From the NCBI GenBank assembly GCA_947500575.1, contig CANMSI010000002.1:558001-622000 (forward strand): a DNA stretch of 64,000 nucleotides, read 5' to 3'. Made by a program: the position numbers and the translations under genes. The DNA is from an uncultured Flavobacteriaceae bacterium (GTDB taxonomy: Bacteria > Bacteroidota > Bacteroidia > Flavobacteriales > Flavobacteriaceae). The notes beneath the pieces were generated by a model. The model was not told where the DNA came from. It saw only the letters and a program-made list of their open reading frames with translations, and made no database searches. Every line of letters begins with the position of its first letter. Position 1 is the stretch's first letter. This document shows positions 56,056 to 64,000 of the stretch, piece after piece.

Positions 56056-56496
56056 TTATCTAAGTATGTAAGGTGAGGTTAATGAGGCGAAATACGCAGA
56101 AAGATATAAGCATCCAAAACTGATAACAATATATACAAAAAGCTGTATTTTTTGAATTCTAGGTTTCTCCTCCCCTTGTACTTTAAATTCTTCCAGGAAA
56201 CTTTTCCATTTGGATTTATAGTAAAACAAAAAATAACAGATACATCCAAAAATGAGAACATATGTTGCTTTTTGAAGAAAACTAGTTCCTGCAAAAAAAT
56301 TATTCCATAAATCATAATTAGCCCATGCGCTTAAACCAAGAACAACCGCATGAAATTGAAAAAAAATAGTTAAACTCATCAACAAACTAGCTGATAATTC
56401 TGGAGGATCGTTCTTAAGTCTTGTAAATAATAGGTGCATTTGGTAAAACATATAACGATAAAATTTAGGCGGTTTTAATCGTTTTAACCAATCCAT
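56056..56496 (-). CDS. Small membrane protein, candidate T6SS immunity protein
   Basis: A 146-residue protein of unknown family with three predicted transmembrane helices (about 36-57, 75-93, 117-137) and a charged cytosolic loop between the second and third. It begins two bases after the stop of the 412-residue putative effector, so the two are translated together. This position, directly behind an effector candidate with hydrophobic segments, is where an immunity protein against a membrane-acting toxin would lie. There is no sequence family support; the role is inference from context. Confidence 0.55.
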   Translation of the reverse strand: MDWLKRLKPPKFYRYMFYQMHLLFTRLKNDPPELSASLLMSLTIFFQFHAVVLGLSAWANYDLWNNFFAGTSFLQKATYVLIFGCICYFLFYYKSKWKSFLEEFKVQGEEKPRIQKIQLFVYIVISFGCLYLSAYFASLTSPYILR

Positions 56497-56498
56497 GC

Positions 56499-57737
56499 CT
56501 ATTGCCTTTTAAGAAGTAATTTTGGCATTGCAACCCTTGTATTGTCTCGCTTAATCCTTCTTTCTTCCATTAAATCATCCATATACATACTTTCATTTCT
56601 TGGGACATAATCAATATCAAATTCTAGTGATTTAATTTGATTACCATACTTTTGTCTTAACTGTTTCATTCTATGTATGTTATAGTCCTTTTGGGATATT
56701 CCACTTGGTGTTCCCCAATCCCCAAATGCTCCTGAAACGTTTAGTATAAAATAGGTGCCAGCAATGGCCCAACCCACAGGTCCTCCAAATGCTCCAATCA
56801 GAGAAATGGTAATATCAACGGAAGCCTTGGTAATCACTTCACCTTTATTTGTATAATCGTTAACGCTAGCATCTATTATTTCATAGCCACTGAAAGCGAC
56901 ACTTGCCACTAATAATACTTTACCAGCACTTTTAAAAACTTTCGCTTTCTTAGCAGCATTCCTAGCACTTTTTTGATATCCACCGGCTCCTTTTCCACGT
57001 TGCTGACTTAATTTTTGTAAAATTCCTTCTCTATTCCTATACCAACCGTTGGCATTACGAAGTCCATCTCCTGCATTCCAAGGCGTAAGATTTCCGATAT
57101 GTCTCATAGCAAGGACACCGGTAGTAGCACTTCCAATGGCCCTTGAGTTCTTCGCAATTCGGTAAAATGGATCTTCCCAATATTGATCTTTCACCACAAA
57201 ATCTGCAAGAGAATCTTCAAAATCCCCTGTTCTGGTCATGGAAAGATCCCAACCAGGAGCAGGTATATCATTATCTACATAGAGTACTTCCGTTTTTGTA
57301 GTCGTGTCCAATGCCCATACTCTTACTGCTGGTTTCCCATCGTTCAAAGGGTCTTGAAATATCTCAACTTTGAAATCAGACTGTTTGGATAATTTAACCC
57401 AACGCATTCCATCCCATACCTCATAACCATCGGTGGTTTCTTTTACATACTTAGAAGTATCTATTTCTGGAAAATCAGATTCGGTAAGGTTGAAGTTTTG
57501 ATTATGTTCTGTGGCAGCACGTTCTACAGAAAAACGCTTATTCTTTTTGGTCGCCAAATCAATCTTGTAGAGCGTATCAGAAAGAGCCACTCGTGTGTTA
57601 TCTATTTGTACCTGCATTAGGTCCAAAAAAGCACCCCTAGGATCTGTATCACCGCTCACACGTTTGGCCGAACTCCAAGCCTGCTCTATTGCTGGCTTAA
57701 GCAGGCTGTCTAATTCCTGAAGCAGTTCGTCTTCCAT
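56499..57737 (-). CDS. Putative T6SS effector with glycine-rich hydrophobic segments
   Basis: A 412-residue protein with no family I recognise. The N-terminal 200 residues are soluble and mixed alpha/beta (YEVWDGMRWVKLS, PAVRVWALDTTTKTEVLYVD). A basic linker (about 245-270; RGKGAGGYQKSARNAAKKAK) precedes two hydrophobic stretches, about 272-285 and 308-337, the second rich in glycine and alanine (GAFGGPVGWAIAGTYF), as in pore-forming or membrane-inserting toxins. No signal peptide. It starts 16 bases after the second tssD, so it is probably the cargo of that Hcp-type tube protein, with the next gene as immunity. Alternative: a structural T6SS accessory. Confidence 0.6.
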   Translation of the reverse strand: MEDELLQELDSLLKPAIEQAWSSAKRVSGDTDPRGAFLDLMQVQIDNTRVALSDTLYKIDLATKKNKRFSVERAATEHNQNFNLTESDFPEIDTSKYVKETTDGYEVWDGMRWVKLSKQSDFKVEIFQDPLNDGKPAVRVWALDTTTKTEVLYVDNDIPAPGWDLSMTRTGDFEDSLADFVVKDQYWEDPFYRIAKNSRAIGSATTGVLAMRHIGNLTPWNAGDGLRNANGWYRNREGILQKLSQQRGKGAGGYQKSARNAAKKAKVFKSAGKVLLVASVAFSGYEIIDASVNDYTNKGEVITKASVDITISLIGAFGGPVGWAIAGTYFILNVSGAFGDWGTPSGISQKDYNIHRMKQLRQKYGNQIKSLEFDIDYVPRNESMYMDDLMEERRIKRDNTRVAMPKLLLKRQ

Positions 57738-57753
57738 ATTTACTTATGGTTTT

Positions 57754-58143
57754 TTACTCTCCCCAGCGATTTTCGAAAGTCATGTCGCCTATCTGGATCG
57801 TTTGAGCTGAAATCACAATACGCTTTTGCATAGGAGTTGTGCTCACAGCATCAAAATTCTCAACTAATTTAACGCAATACGCCTTTTTAAAAAGCACCTC
57901 TTGCAGGCGAGACATAGCATCTCGCTTATAAAATATAATAGATCCATCTTTGGTCTGATCTGGTGCAGCCATCCAATGAAATAAGTCATAACGTCCTTGA
58001 GATTCCAAAGTGACCATTATTTGGCCTCCTACTGGTTTCCCAGCAGGTTTGCCTGTATGGTCCATGGGTTGCTCAAAGTTATAGGTACAACTTAAAACAT
58101 TATACTCTGCCCCGTCTACGTATAGTTTTGCTAAAAAAGACAT
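57754..58143 (-). CDS. tssD: Second TssD (Hcp-type tube protein), effector-linked
   Basis: A 129-residue Hcp-like tube protein of the Bacteroidota T6SS: MSFLAKLYVDGAEYNVLSCTYNFEQPMDHTGKP, the ESQGRYDLFHWM segment and a C-terminal beta strand region. It is about one third identical by eye to the main TssD at 60132. It lies between tssC and the putative effector. Effector genes behind a second Hcp are common, because Hcp rings carry and stabilise small cargo, so this copy is probably dedicated to the 412-residue protein. Confidence 0.9.
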   Translation of the reverse strand: MSFLAKLYVDGAEYNVLSCTYNFEQPMDHTGKPAGKPVGGQIMVTLESQGRYDLFHWMAAPDQTKDGSIIFYKRDAMSRLQEVLFKKAYCVKLVENFDAVSTTPMQKRIVISAQTIQIGDMTFENRWGE

Positions 58144-58172
58144 TTGATTTGGGCGTTTAAGTTATCTATTGC

Positions 58173-59531
58173 TTATTGCTGTTCGTAATCCGTTTCCCAT
58201 TCTGCTCCTTCATCGCCTTTCTGTCCATCCATTTTAATTAGGAAGTTCTTTGCAGGGAAATATGGTTTTAATCGCACATCAACATAAATTCTATCCTTTT
58301 GAGTAGGATCTTGTTCAAATCTGCGAATTTCAAAATTCTCTATTAATTTATCAGGCCCTGTAATGCCATCTAAAAACTTTACAATCTGATTCTGTATTTC
58401 TTTTCTTGTCTTGGCATTGAAATTTTCAAAGGCCCTTCTGTTTAAGAAATCCATCAAAACTTTCGCCACATAATCAAACACTCGCACTACTGAATACGTT
58501 TGTAGCCCGAGGTTATCACCATTAAACAAGGTTTTCCCAGAGAAAGCCATTACTTTACCATATTCATTCACCATAGGAACTAAACCGAGGTTTTCTAGAT
58601 TAGCGATTTCACTTTTCTTCAAATCAAATCGTACACCATCTACCTCACTAAGACCTCCATGCTTTTTACCAGCAGTTACCTGAGACATTAAGGTTTTGTA
58701 TATTTTACCTGCAAGTGCTCCTGAAGGTGGCACATACACATCTTCCTCTTCGCCTACAGCACTATTTTTACCTCTACCAACCAACCAATTACAGGTCATA
58801 ATGGTATTGGATAAATACATGTCGCCACTCGCTAAGCTTGCACTTTCAAACATTTCCATTACATCATCTGGCTCATCTAAATGAGCAAAATCAGTAAGCA
58901 ATGTAACTTTATTATCATGTGCCAGTTTTGCCCACTTATCAACCACCGATTTGGATCCTAAGTATCCTGGTAATACCATAAGTGAGTAATTCTCTCTCAA
59001 ATCTAGACGGTCGTATTTGGCAATTAATTCTTCCTGAATGTGATCAAAGAAACGGGTATTGTCTAGATCAGATAACTGATCTAATTCTGCATTTACAATA
59101 GAAACGTTCTTTACAGAAGGCATATCTGTATTCTTAAAGAATAAGGCCACGGCTCTATAAGATGTTTCTAATTCTCTTGTTTCTGCTAACGCCAATTTTA
59201 AGTTTTTAGCCAATAAGGCTTCAGACTGCTTGGCTTTGTCATCTGCCGCTTGTACTAATCCAATAATATCATCGCCAGATTTCAAAGTATCCGACCATAA
59301 TTCTAATATTTTCAAAAGAGAAGTACGTTCTTGTTTTTTATTGTTTTCCGTAAGGAACATTTTTCGTCTTGCCTTACGATCGGGGTTTAAGTTTTGAACA
59401 TCATCTATTGCAGATTCTAATAAGTCGAACCCACCATACTTGGCCAGGTCATCAGATTTTTCTTTTACCTGCTGAGCATATGGTTTATCACTTAAGCGAG
59501 ATTCGTTCTTTTTATTGGACGTATCGGACAT
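58173..59531 (-). CDS. tssC: T6SS contractile sheath large subunit TssC
   Basis: A 452-residue sheath protein (VipB-type) that polymerises with TssB around the Hcp tube and contracts to fire. Family marks: an N-terminal helix rich in Lys and Asp, LELWSDTLKSGDD, LRENYSLMVLPGYLGSKSVVDKWAKLAHDNKVTLLTDFAH, and the C-terminal IYVDVRLKPYFPAKNFLIKMDG. It starts 17 bases after tssB. Normal length; no sign of decay. Confidence 0.93.
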   Translation of the reverse strand: MSDTSNKKNESRLSDKPYAQQVKEKSDDLAKYGGFDLLESAIDDVQNLNPDRKARRKMFLTENNKKQERTSLLKILELWSDTLKSGDDIIGLVQAADDKAKQSEALLAKNLKLALAETRELETSYRAVALFFKNTDMPSVKNVSIVNAELDQLSDLDNTRFFDHIQEELIAKYDRLDLRENYSLMVLPGYLGSKSVVDKWAKLAHDNKVTLLTDFAHLDEPDDVMEMFESASLASGDMYLSNTIMTCNWLVGRGKNSAVGEEEDVYVPPSGALAGKIYKTLMSQVTAGKKHGGLSEVDGVRFDLKKSEIANLENLGLVPMVNEYGKVMAFSGKTLFNGDNLGLQTYSVVRVFDYVAKVLMDFLNRRAFENFNAKTRKEIQNQIVKFLDGITGPDKLIENFEIRRFEQDPTQKDRIYVDVRLKPYFPAKNFLIKMDGQKGDEGAEWETDYEQQ

Positions 59532-59548
59532 ATCTATTTTGAATAAGG

Positions 59549-60001
59549 TTATTTGGCGTTTTTAATTTCTTTGATCAAGGTATCTAAAGTCTGTACTAAA
59601 GATTTTTTAGCATCAGCATCTTCCAAGGCAGCTTTTAAAATTTTATTGGTTTTAAGTTGCTTGATTATTTTTTTGTATTGATCACTTTCAATTTCTAGTT
59701 CTTTCAGAAAAACACTGTTATTCACTACTCCATTACTTCCAAAATCGCCTAGATTGTCAAACTTAAGCGTCTCATTTTTGGTGCCTCCTTTTTTATCTTC
59801 AAAAGGAATCTTTAACTCGGGCGCGAAATGTTCAAAAACATCTTCTACAGTATTCAATCCATTCACCACTTCTGCTTTAACAGGGGCGTTTGGAGTTAGT
59901 TTTCCTGCGATTAATGTTCTGTTTTGAGGGATTTCATTAAGTGCTTCGCTAGCATCGCCTTTTACTTCGTTACCACCGATTCCTAGGTTACTATTAGCCA
60001 T
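59549..60001 (-). CDS. tssB: T6SS contractile sheath small subunit TssB
   Basis: A 150-residue sheath protein of the Bacteroidota form. LTPNAPVKAEVVNGLNTVEDVFEHFAPELKIPFEDKKG and the helical tail ESDQYKKIIKQLKTNKILKAAL fit TssB. It lies after a hairpin terminator that separates it from tssD, and before tssC. The 72 bases between hairpin and ATG are A+T-rich and may hold a second promoter, but no clean box is seen. Confidence 0.9.
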   Translation of the reverse strand: MANSNLGIGGNEVKGDASEALNEIPQNRTLIAGKLTPNAPVKAEVVNGLNTVEDVFEHFAPELKIPFEDKKGGTKNETLKFDNLGDFGSNGVVNNSVFLKELEIESDQYKKIIKQLKTNKILKAALEDADAKKSLVQTLDTLIKEIKNAK

Positions 60002-60073
60002 AAAAAAATATTTTGTTTGTTAAATTTAATCAAAAAATACTTATACACAACGTATGATGTTTACATATAATAT

Positions 60074-60104
60074 AAAAAGGAGGCCTTGAGTTTGCCTCCT
60101 TTTT
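60074..60104 (-). terminator. Hairpin terminator or attenuator between tssD and tssB
   Basis: AAAAAGGAGGC at 60074-60084 and GCCTCCTTTTT at 60094-60104 pair perfectly over 11 bp with a nine-base loop, and the minus-strand transcript would end in U-runs. It follows tssD and precedes tssB in the direction of transcription, so it would limit read-through and give more tube than sheath. Confidence 0.85.
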
Positions 60105-60131
60105 GAATTGATTAACTTTTTGAATGCGTAA

Positions 60132-60518
60132 TTACACCCACTCGTTCACGTGTTCACCACCACCGCTAGATAATTCTTTAGCAGATATAGTGAAAGTTTC
60201 CGTAAGTGGATTTTGACCGGAAGAATCAAAGTTTTCTTTGTACTTAATTAAGTACCCTTCTTTGAAATTTACTTCCTTTAAAGTAGCATCCGTATCTCTT
60301 TTCACAAATACGATTGTACCATCTTTTCTTTCGAAATTATTGGTCATCCATTCGAAAAAATCAGTTTCGCCATTCGACTCTACTGTCAAATAGATTCTAC
60401 CTCCTCTTGTTACAGAAGATGGTCTACCTGTTGGATCTACTTCTTGGTTTAGGTCATAGGAGCAATGCAAGATTGTGTACTCCTTCCCCGCTACTTTTAA
60501 TTTAGCTTTGAAAGACAT
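60132..60518 (-). CDS. tssD: Main TssD (Hcp-type tube protein)
   Basis: A 128-residue inner-tube protein: MSFKAKLKVAGKEYTILHCSYDLNQEVDPTGRPSS, TVESNGETDFFEWMTNNF, and EGYLIKYKENFDSSGQNPLTETFTISAKEL. It is the first gene of the sheath/tube unit and is followed by a strong hairpin, as expected for a product needed in large amounts and secreted. The copy at 57754 is a paralogue. Confidence 0.93.
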   Translation of the reverse strand: MSFKAKLKVAGKEYTILHCSYDLNQEVDPTGRPSSVTRGGRIYLTVESNGETDFFEWMTNNFERKDGTIVFVKRDTDATLKEVNFKEGYLIKYKENFDSSGQNPLTETFTISAKELSSGGGEHVNEWV

Positions 60519-60777
60519 AATAAATAAATTTTGTGGTAAATATTACCGATTAATAATTAAAATAAACGTCACATAAGGACACCTCTAACATAGGAAATGT
60601 ATTTTAATTAATCAATTTTTTTCGATAAAGCGCACCATACAACGCTAAATAATAGCCTTTTAACTATGAAATGATCATAGTAGATCTTTACTAATCAACT
60701 CACATGAAGTAGCACACCTAAAGTGAATTGTGGTTTGAAAAAGAATAGAAAATAGGCTCGGTAAAAAATAAGTGTGT

Positions 60778-61791
60778 TTAGAAATTCTTCCAAAAAAGAC
60801 CCTTCTTAGTTCGTAAATCAACGGTCATACTTTTAATACAACCTGTCTTGGAATCCCGTACTAATTTTAGGTCTTTTAGTTCTATTTTTACATCACGAAT
60901 ATCGCGAAAGAGTTGATTAACCGTTTTCCTAGCCCCATTTTTATTAAACACCGGAATACTGGTATAACAGAAATAGTTTCTTATGGCTATATCATCGATA
61001 GTTCTCACAGAATACCCCATGAGCATTTGTCTCATTTCTTCACTAGAAACCTCAATTCGAGGGGTTTCTTCGGGAACTTCCGTTGGTTTTACCTCTTCCA
61101 CAGGTTTTTTGTCAATTTGATCTTTAAGAACGGTCTCGATGGGATCTGCTTTATAGGTTACTGGTTTTTTCTTCTTTTTCTTTTTTGCCGGTAACACGGT
61201 AATTCGTTGCTTTGCCTCATGCCTATTGTCACCGTTAACTACTAACAACACTGTTTTTTCTCCTGGTCTTTTAAAACTATACGTCTCCTCCTTTGCAGTG
61301 CCATCTATCCGCATCGTTTCTCCAAAACTCCATTGCCAAGATTCTGCAAAAGGAGAATCATTAGAAAAAACAACTTCGTCTCCCACTCTTATATTCTTTG
61401 GATAGTTAATTGTAGGGATTAGTTTTGGCGATATTAAAATTCTTCGTTTGGCAATTACCACTTCCTTCGTAGCTACACATTGCCCATTCATTTCTAAAGT
61501 GACTTTATACGTACCTGGTTCTTTAAATTGATGCACCACTCCAGACCTAAACATGGGTGTAGAATCATCACCAAAATCCCATGACCAATCTACTCCAGAA
61601 GCATCTGTACTTTTAAATTCAATAAGATCATCTATGGTGTACGAACTCGAAATAATATCAAAACCTACTCCACTGCAATCTACCTTCCTATTTAATTTAA
61701 ATGAAAACAGAGATAAACCACCAATTAGTAATACTAAAAAAGTTAGAAATACGTTACGATCAAAGTGGGTTTTTATACTTTTATTGTGCAT
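60778..61791 (-). CDS. Membrane-anchored protein with two PKD domains, T6SSiii trans-envelope candidate
   Basis: A 337-residue protein with one transmembrane helix (about 14-32) and a periplasmic part. The two PKD-type beta-sandwiches are about 38-115 (DWSWDFGDDS, VHQFKEPGTYKVTLEM) and about 125-205 (SWQWSFGE, YSFKRPGEKTVLLVV). A lysine-rich and then acidic linker follows, and a C-terminal domain (about 255-337). It lies directly upstream of tssD and divergent from the NlpC/TssG/TssN genes. T6SSiii lacks TssJLM and uses other membrane proteins (TssN, O, P, Q, R); this is probably one of them, perhaps TssP, but I cannot fix the letter. Confidence 0.65.
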   Translation of the reverse strand: MHNKSIKTHFDRNVFLTFLVLLIGGLSLFSFKLNRKVDCSGVGFDIISSSYTIDDLIEFKSTDASGVDWSWDFGDDSTPMFRSGVVHQFKEPGTYKVTLEMNGQCVATKEVVIAKRRILISPKLIPTINYPKNIRVGDEVVFSNDSPFAESWQWSFGETMRIDGTAKEETYSFKRPGEKTVLLVVNGDNRHEAKQRITVLPAKKKKKKKPVTYKADPIETVLKDQIDKKPVEEVKPTEVPEETPRIEVSSEEMRQMLMGYSVRTIDDIAIRNYFCYTSIPVFNKNGARKTVNQLFRDIRDVKIELKDLKLVRDSKTGCIKSMTVDLRTKKGLFWKNF

Positions 61792-61845
61792 AAATAATAT
61801 ATTCTTACTAAGTTGTATACTTCTTTTAAAAGTACAATTCTTTCT

Positions 61846-62475
61846 ATGAAAATAAAACTATTGTTTTTACTACTTATTGTGTTGTTTACCAGTTGCGGAA
61901 AAAAAACGTACAATGGTACCGATTATCTGTATTACAAAAATGAAATGGCGAAAGCCAAAGAACAACAAAAAGCAACTGAAAATACAAAAATTGAGGAAGT
62001 AAAAAACAATGAACAATCATCTTATTTAACGAAAGAAGAAAAATTAAAATTTGCTACCTTATTAGAAACCTCAGAAGAGAATATTAAGAATGAGAAATTG
62101 TATGCAACCATCAACGAATGGTTGGGGGTTCCATATCTATGGGGAGGTAATAGTAAAAAGGGAATTGATTGTTCTGCCTTTGTGCAACAAGTCTATGAAG
62201 ATGTTTATGATCATAGCCTGCCTAGAACTTCTATTGAACAGTTTTACGAAGACACTAAAGCACATTTTCAAGATCAACAATATCTGGAAGAAGGGGATCT
62301 TATTTTTTTCAGATTACGACATAAAGATAAAGTAGTATCACATGTGGGTATTTATCTTCAAAATGGTAAGTTCCTAGGCTCAAATTCCCCAAGAGGAGTA
62401 GAAATTGTAGACCTTAATAGCGTGTATTGGCAAGATAAATATGTAGCTTCCTCTAGGCTTTTGAATAATCAATAA
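61846..62475 (+). CDS. NlpC/P60-family lipoprotein, T6SS-linked peptidoglycan hydrolase
   Basis: A 209-residue lipoprotein from ATG 61846, with lipobox LFTSC. After a coiled-coil-like linker (about 25-80) the NlpC/P60 domain spans about 85-205: catalytic Cys109 in GIDCSAF, His166 in VSHVGIYL, and a polar third residue after it. Such enzymes cut peptide stems of peptidoglycan. Two bases before the TssG-like gene and divergent from the PKD protein, it most likely opens the wall locally for the T6SS envelope complex. It could also be an effector, but the lipobox argues for self-wall remodelling. Confidence 0.85.
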   Translation: MKIKLLFLLLIVLFTSCGKKTYNGTDYLYYKNEMAKAKEQQKATENTKIEEVKNNEQSSYLTKEEKLKFATLLETSEENIKNEKLYATINEWLGVPYLWGGNSKKGIDCSAFVQQVYEDVYDHSLPRTSIEQFYEDTKAHFQDQQYLEEGDLIFFRLRHKDKVVSHVGIYLQNGKFLGSNSPRGVEIVDLNSVYWQDKYVASSRLLNNQ

Positions 62476-62477
62476 AT

Positions 62478-63392
62478 ATGCGCAAAAAATCTACCTCACA
62501 ACAACTTAAAAAAGAAGTTTTAGATCTTGGTTTTGATATTAAGGCGGAAACCTTTGCTGCCTATTTAAAAGATGAAACACCCCTTAGTTTTGCATTTTCA
62601 GACTACTTTAAAAGGAGGTTTAGCCATGATATCACGGATATTTCTGAAATAGAAACCTCTTATAAAAAATTACAGGTACATCTAAGTAGACGAAGTTTTT
62701 ACGACATTTTCCCAGAACGTTTTTTTCATAGCACTTATAGCAGCACTCCCTATGTAGAGACCATGGTAGATGACTATAAGAATCGTAAGATAGAAGAACA
62801 ACATGCTCGTGCATTTTTTGAACCTTTAGAGGAAGAGTTCTTTCTTCATAAAGTTGCCGCGGAGGAGGAAGAAAATCGTATTTTTAAATCTTTAGGAAGT
62901 CCAGAATTGGTTAATTTTTTAACCAACCTGTGGAACATTGATCCAAAATTCCCTAAGGTGATGGCCACTAAGATTTTAAAAACAATCCCTTTTATGTATA
63001 AGATAGCAGGGGATTTACCGTTGTTAACACGGATATTGGAAACGATCATTCAAGAAGACATCAAAGTAACCAAAGATTTTGCAACTATAGATACCAACGG
63101 AATAAAAGATAATACCCCCTTGCAATTAGGTGTTAACTTAGCTACCGCTAGTAGTGGAAAAACATTTCTTCCTAAGTATACTTTTACCATAGATCAGGTG
63201 AAGCAGCCCGAAGAAATTGCTCATTATCTTCCTCAAGGAAGCATCGCGGCGGTTGTTCACTTTTTTTTAAAGCATACCTTACCCTTTGAATGCGGTTTTG
63301 AAGTTAACTTTACCCTAGCGAAAAAGAAACAAGAATTTGTAATGAGTGAGGCCGTATATGCGGGTAGGCTCGGAATATCATCTACAATATAG
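62478..63392 (+). CDS. tssG: TssG-like T6SS baseplate protein
   Basis: A 304-residue cytosolic protein whose pattern and place fit TssG, the wedge subunit of the baseplate that binds TssF. Segments such as YKKLQVHLSRRSFYDIFPERFFHSTY, AFFEPLEEEFFLHK, LVNFLTNLWNID, and LPFECGFEVNFTLAKKKQEF look like the beta-rich, foot-shaped TssG family. It has no membrane helix. It lies between the NlpC lipoprotein and tssN, with six bases between it and tssN. Assigned from the pattern and the neighbourhood, so less sure than TssB, C and D. Confidence 0.65.
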   Translation: MRKKSTSQQLKKEVLDLGFDIKAETFAAYLKDETPLSFAFSDYFKRRFSHDITDISEIETSYKKLQVHLSRRSFYDIFPERFFHSTYSSTPYVETMVDDYKNRKIEEQHARAFFEPLEEEFFLHKVAAEEEENRIFKSLGSPELVNFLTNLWNIDPKFPKVMATKILKTIPFMYKIAGDLPLLTRILETIIQEDIKVTKDFATIDTNGIKDNTPLQLGVNLATASSGKTFLPKYTFTIDQVKQPEEIAHYLPQGSIAAVVHFFLKHTLPFECGFEVNFTLAKKKQEFVMSEAVYAGRLGISSTI

Positions 63393-63398
63393 AACTGT

Positions 63399-64000
63399 AT
63401 GTGGAGAAGTTACGTTAAAAATCTTATTAGTTTTGAAGCATTGATACCCTTTGCAATTATTGTAATGCTGGTATTGTTAACCCTGCGACTGCTTTCAAGA
63501 AAAACTCCTGGCTTTAAAAAAAGGCGTAAAAAATACTATCTCTATCTTTTATCTGCGATTGCAATTATGGCCATCTTTACTGCCATACTCTATAATCTAA
63601 AGCAAACCACTTTAATGTTGCGGTATTTCTCATTTTTAGCCTTTGCTTTTACCTTGGGTACGCTGCATGTCTATTTCTATCGTGAATTTTTTATGAAGTT
63701 TGACAGCAATAATTATTTTAAGGAAATTCTTTATGCCTTTATTACCTCCTGCGCATTGCTGGTGCCTGTACTTATGATTGCTACATTCTTTTTGGACCTT
63801 CAATATCTTGGGTATTATTTTCTAATAACAGCTGCTTTTACCATTCCCAGCTGCTTTTTTGTACTGTTCAACTATTCTGTATCCATTCCTACAAAACTAT
63901 ATTCCAAGTGGTATTACCCACTAGGAAAAAAATACGAAACACCTAAGCACTATGAGTTGAAAAATATGATTGTGCTTAACTTTATGTTTTACAAAAACAC
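63399..64000 (+). CDS. tssN: TssN, T6SSiii inner-membrane protein, 3'-truncated by the window edge
   Basis: An open frame from ATG 63399 to the window end (about 200 residues, no stop). It starts MWRSYVKNLISFEALIPFAI and has five hydrophobic helices separated by short charged loops (about 15-30, 47-65, 72-90, 112-130, 138-158). A cytosolic part then begins at KWYYPLGKKYETPKHYELKN. The five-helix N-terminus followed by such a segment fits TssN, a protein specific to T6SSiii that replaces part of the TssJLM membrane complex. It follows the TssG-like gene by six bases in the same operon. Confidence 0.75.
   Translation, partial: MWRSYVKNLISFEALIPFAIIVMLVLLTLRLLSRKTPGFKKRRKKYYLYLLSAIAIMAIFTAILYNLKQTTLMLRYFSFLAFAFTLGTLHVYFYREFFMKFDSNNYFKEILYAFITSCALLVPVLMIATFFLDLQYLGYYFLITAAFTIPSCFFVLFNYSVSIPTKLYSKWYYPLGKKYETPKHYELKNMIVLNFMFYKN

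Noticed and set aside
56056-64000. A phage tail or extracellular contractile injection system instead of T6SS
   Set aside because: Tube and sheath proteins have the Bacteroidota TssD, TssB and TssC form, and a five-helix TssN-type membrane protein is present. No tape-measure or phage structural genes were seen.

Overview
The window is chromosomal DNA of a marine-type Flavobacteriaceae (Bacteroidota). The A+T-rich sequence, the TAnnTTTG-type -7 boxes in front of several genes, the fused E1 alpha/beta 2-oxoacid dehydrogenase, the short signal peptides ending in AQ or GQ, and a subtype iii type VI secretion system (T6SSiii) all point there. No rRNA, tRNA, CRISPR array, insertion sequence or integrase was seen.

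Layout. 1-6.3 kb: the 3' end of a gamma-glutamyltransferase, a membrane-anchored unknown, and a secreted S41 protease. Next comes a LexA/CI-like S24 repressor, divergent across an operator array from a 62-residue protein ending in a sliding-clamp-binding motif and a DUF4130 (TIGR03915-type) DNA-metabolism protein. 6.3-16 kb: a Tudor-like small protein, UvrA, a LOG-family protein, an M1-like protein without zinc motif joined to an outer-membrane barrel, and the fused E1 enzyme. 16-21 kb: a membrane AraC regulator with a palindromic operator before a DoxX/lipoprotein pair, a kinase/PLP phospho-lyase fusion, and another DoxX. 21-32.7 kb: housekeeping genes (HolA, glycosyltransferase, two OmpA-like proteins, Sua5, UvrD, DsrE, M20 amidohydrolase, FMN-binding glutamate-synthase-like protein). 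32.6-39.9 kb: two tandem patatins coupled to an M1 aminopeptidase, RecG, and a DUF2911/TPR protein. 40.2-44.9 kb: the leucine operon leuC-leuD-leuA-leuB.

44.9-55.8 kb is the most unusual part. A minus-strand cluster reads TraN-like (DUF4138), TraO-like, then two very large lipoproteins of 1194 and 1829 residues. Each large protein starts with a TraQ-like (DUF3872) domain and continues into long arrays of cadherin-like, Big_2, DUF5011-like and PKD-like domains. The order matches traN-traO-(traP)-traQ of Bacteroidota conjugative elements, but no relaxase, coupling protein or other transfer gene is present. I infer a co-opted cell-surface apparatus with giant adhesin-like arms.

56-64 kb is a T6SSiii locus. 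On the minus strand: a PKD-domain trans-envelope candidate, tssD (Hcp), a hairpin terminator, tssB, tssC, a second tssD, then a putative membrane-acting effector and a three-helix membrane protein that looks like its immunity partner. Divergently on the plus strand: an NlpC/P60 lipoprotein, a TssG-like baseplate gene, and the start of tssN, which runs off the window. The contact-dependent weapon and the giant surface proteins lie side by side.
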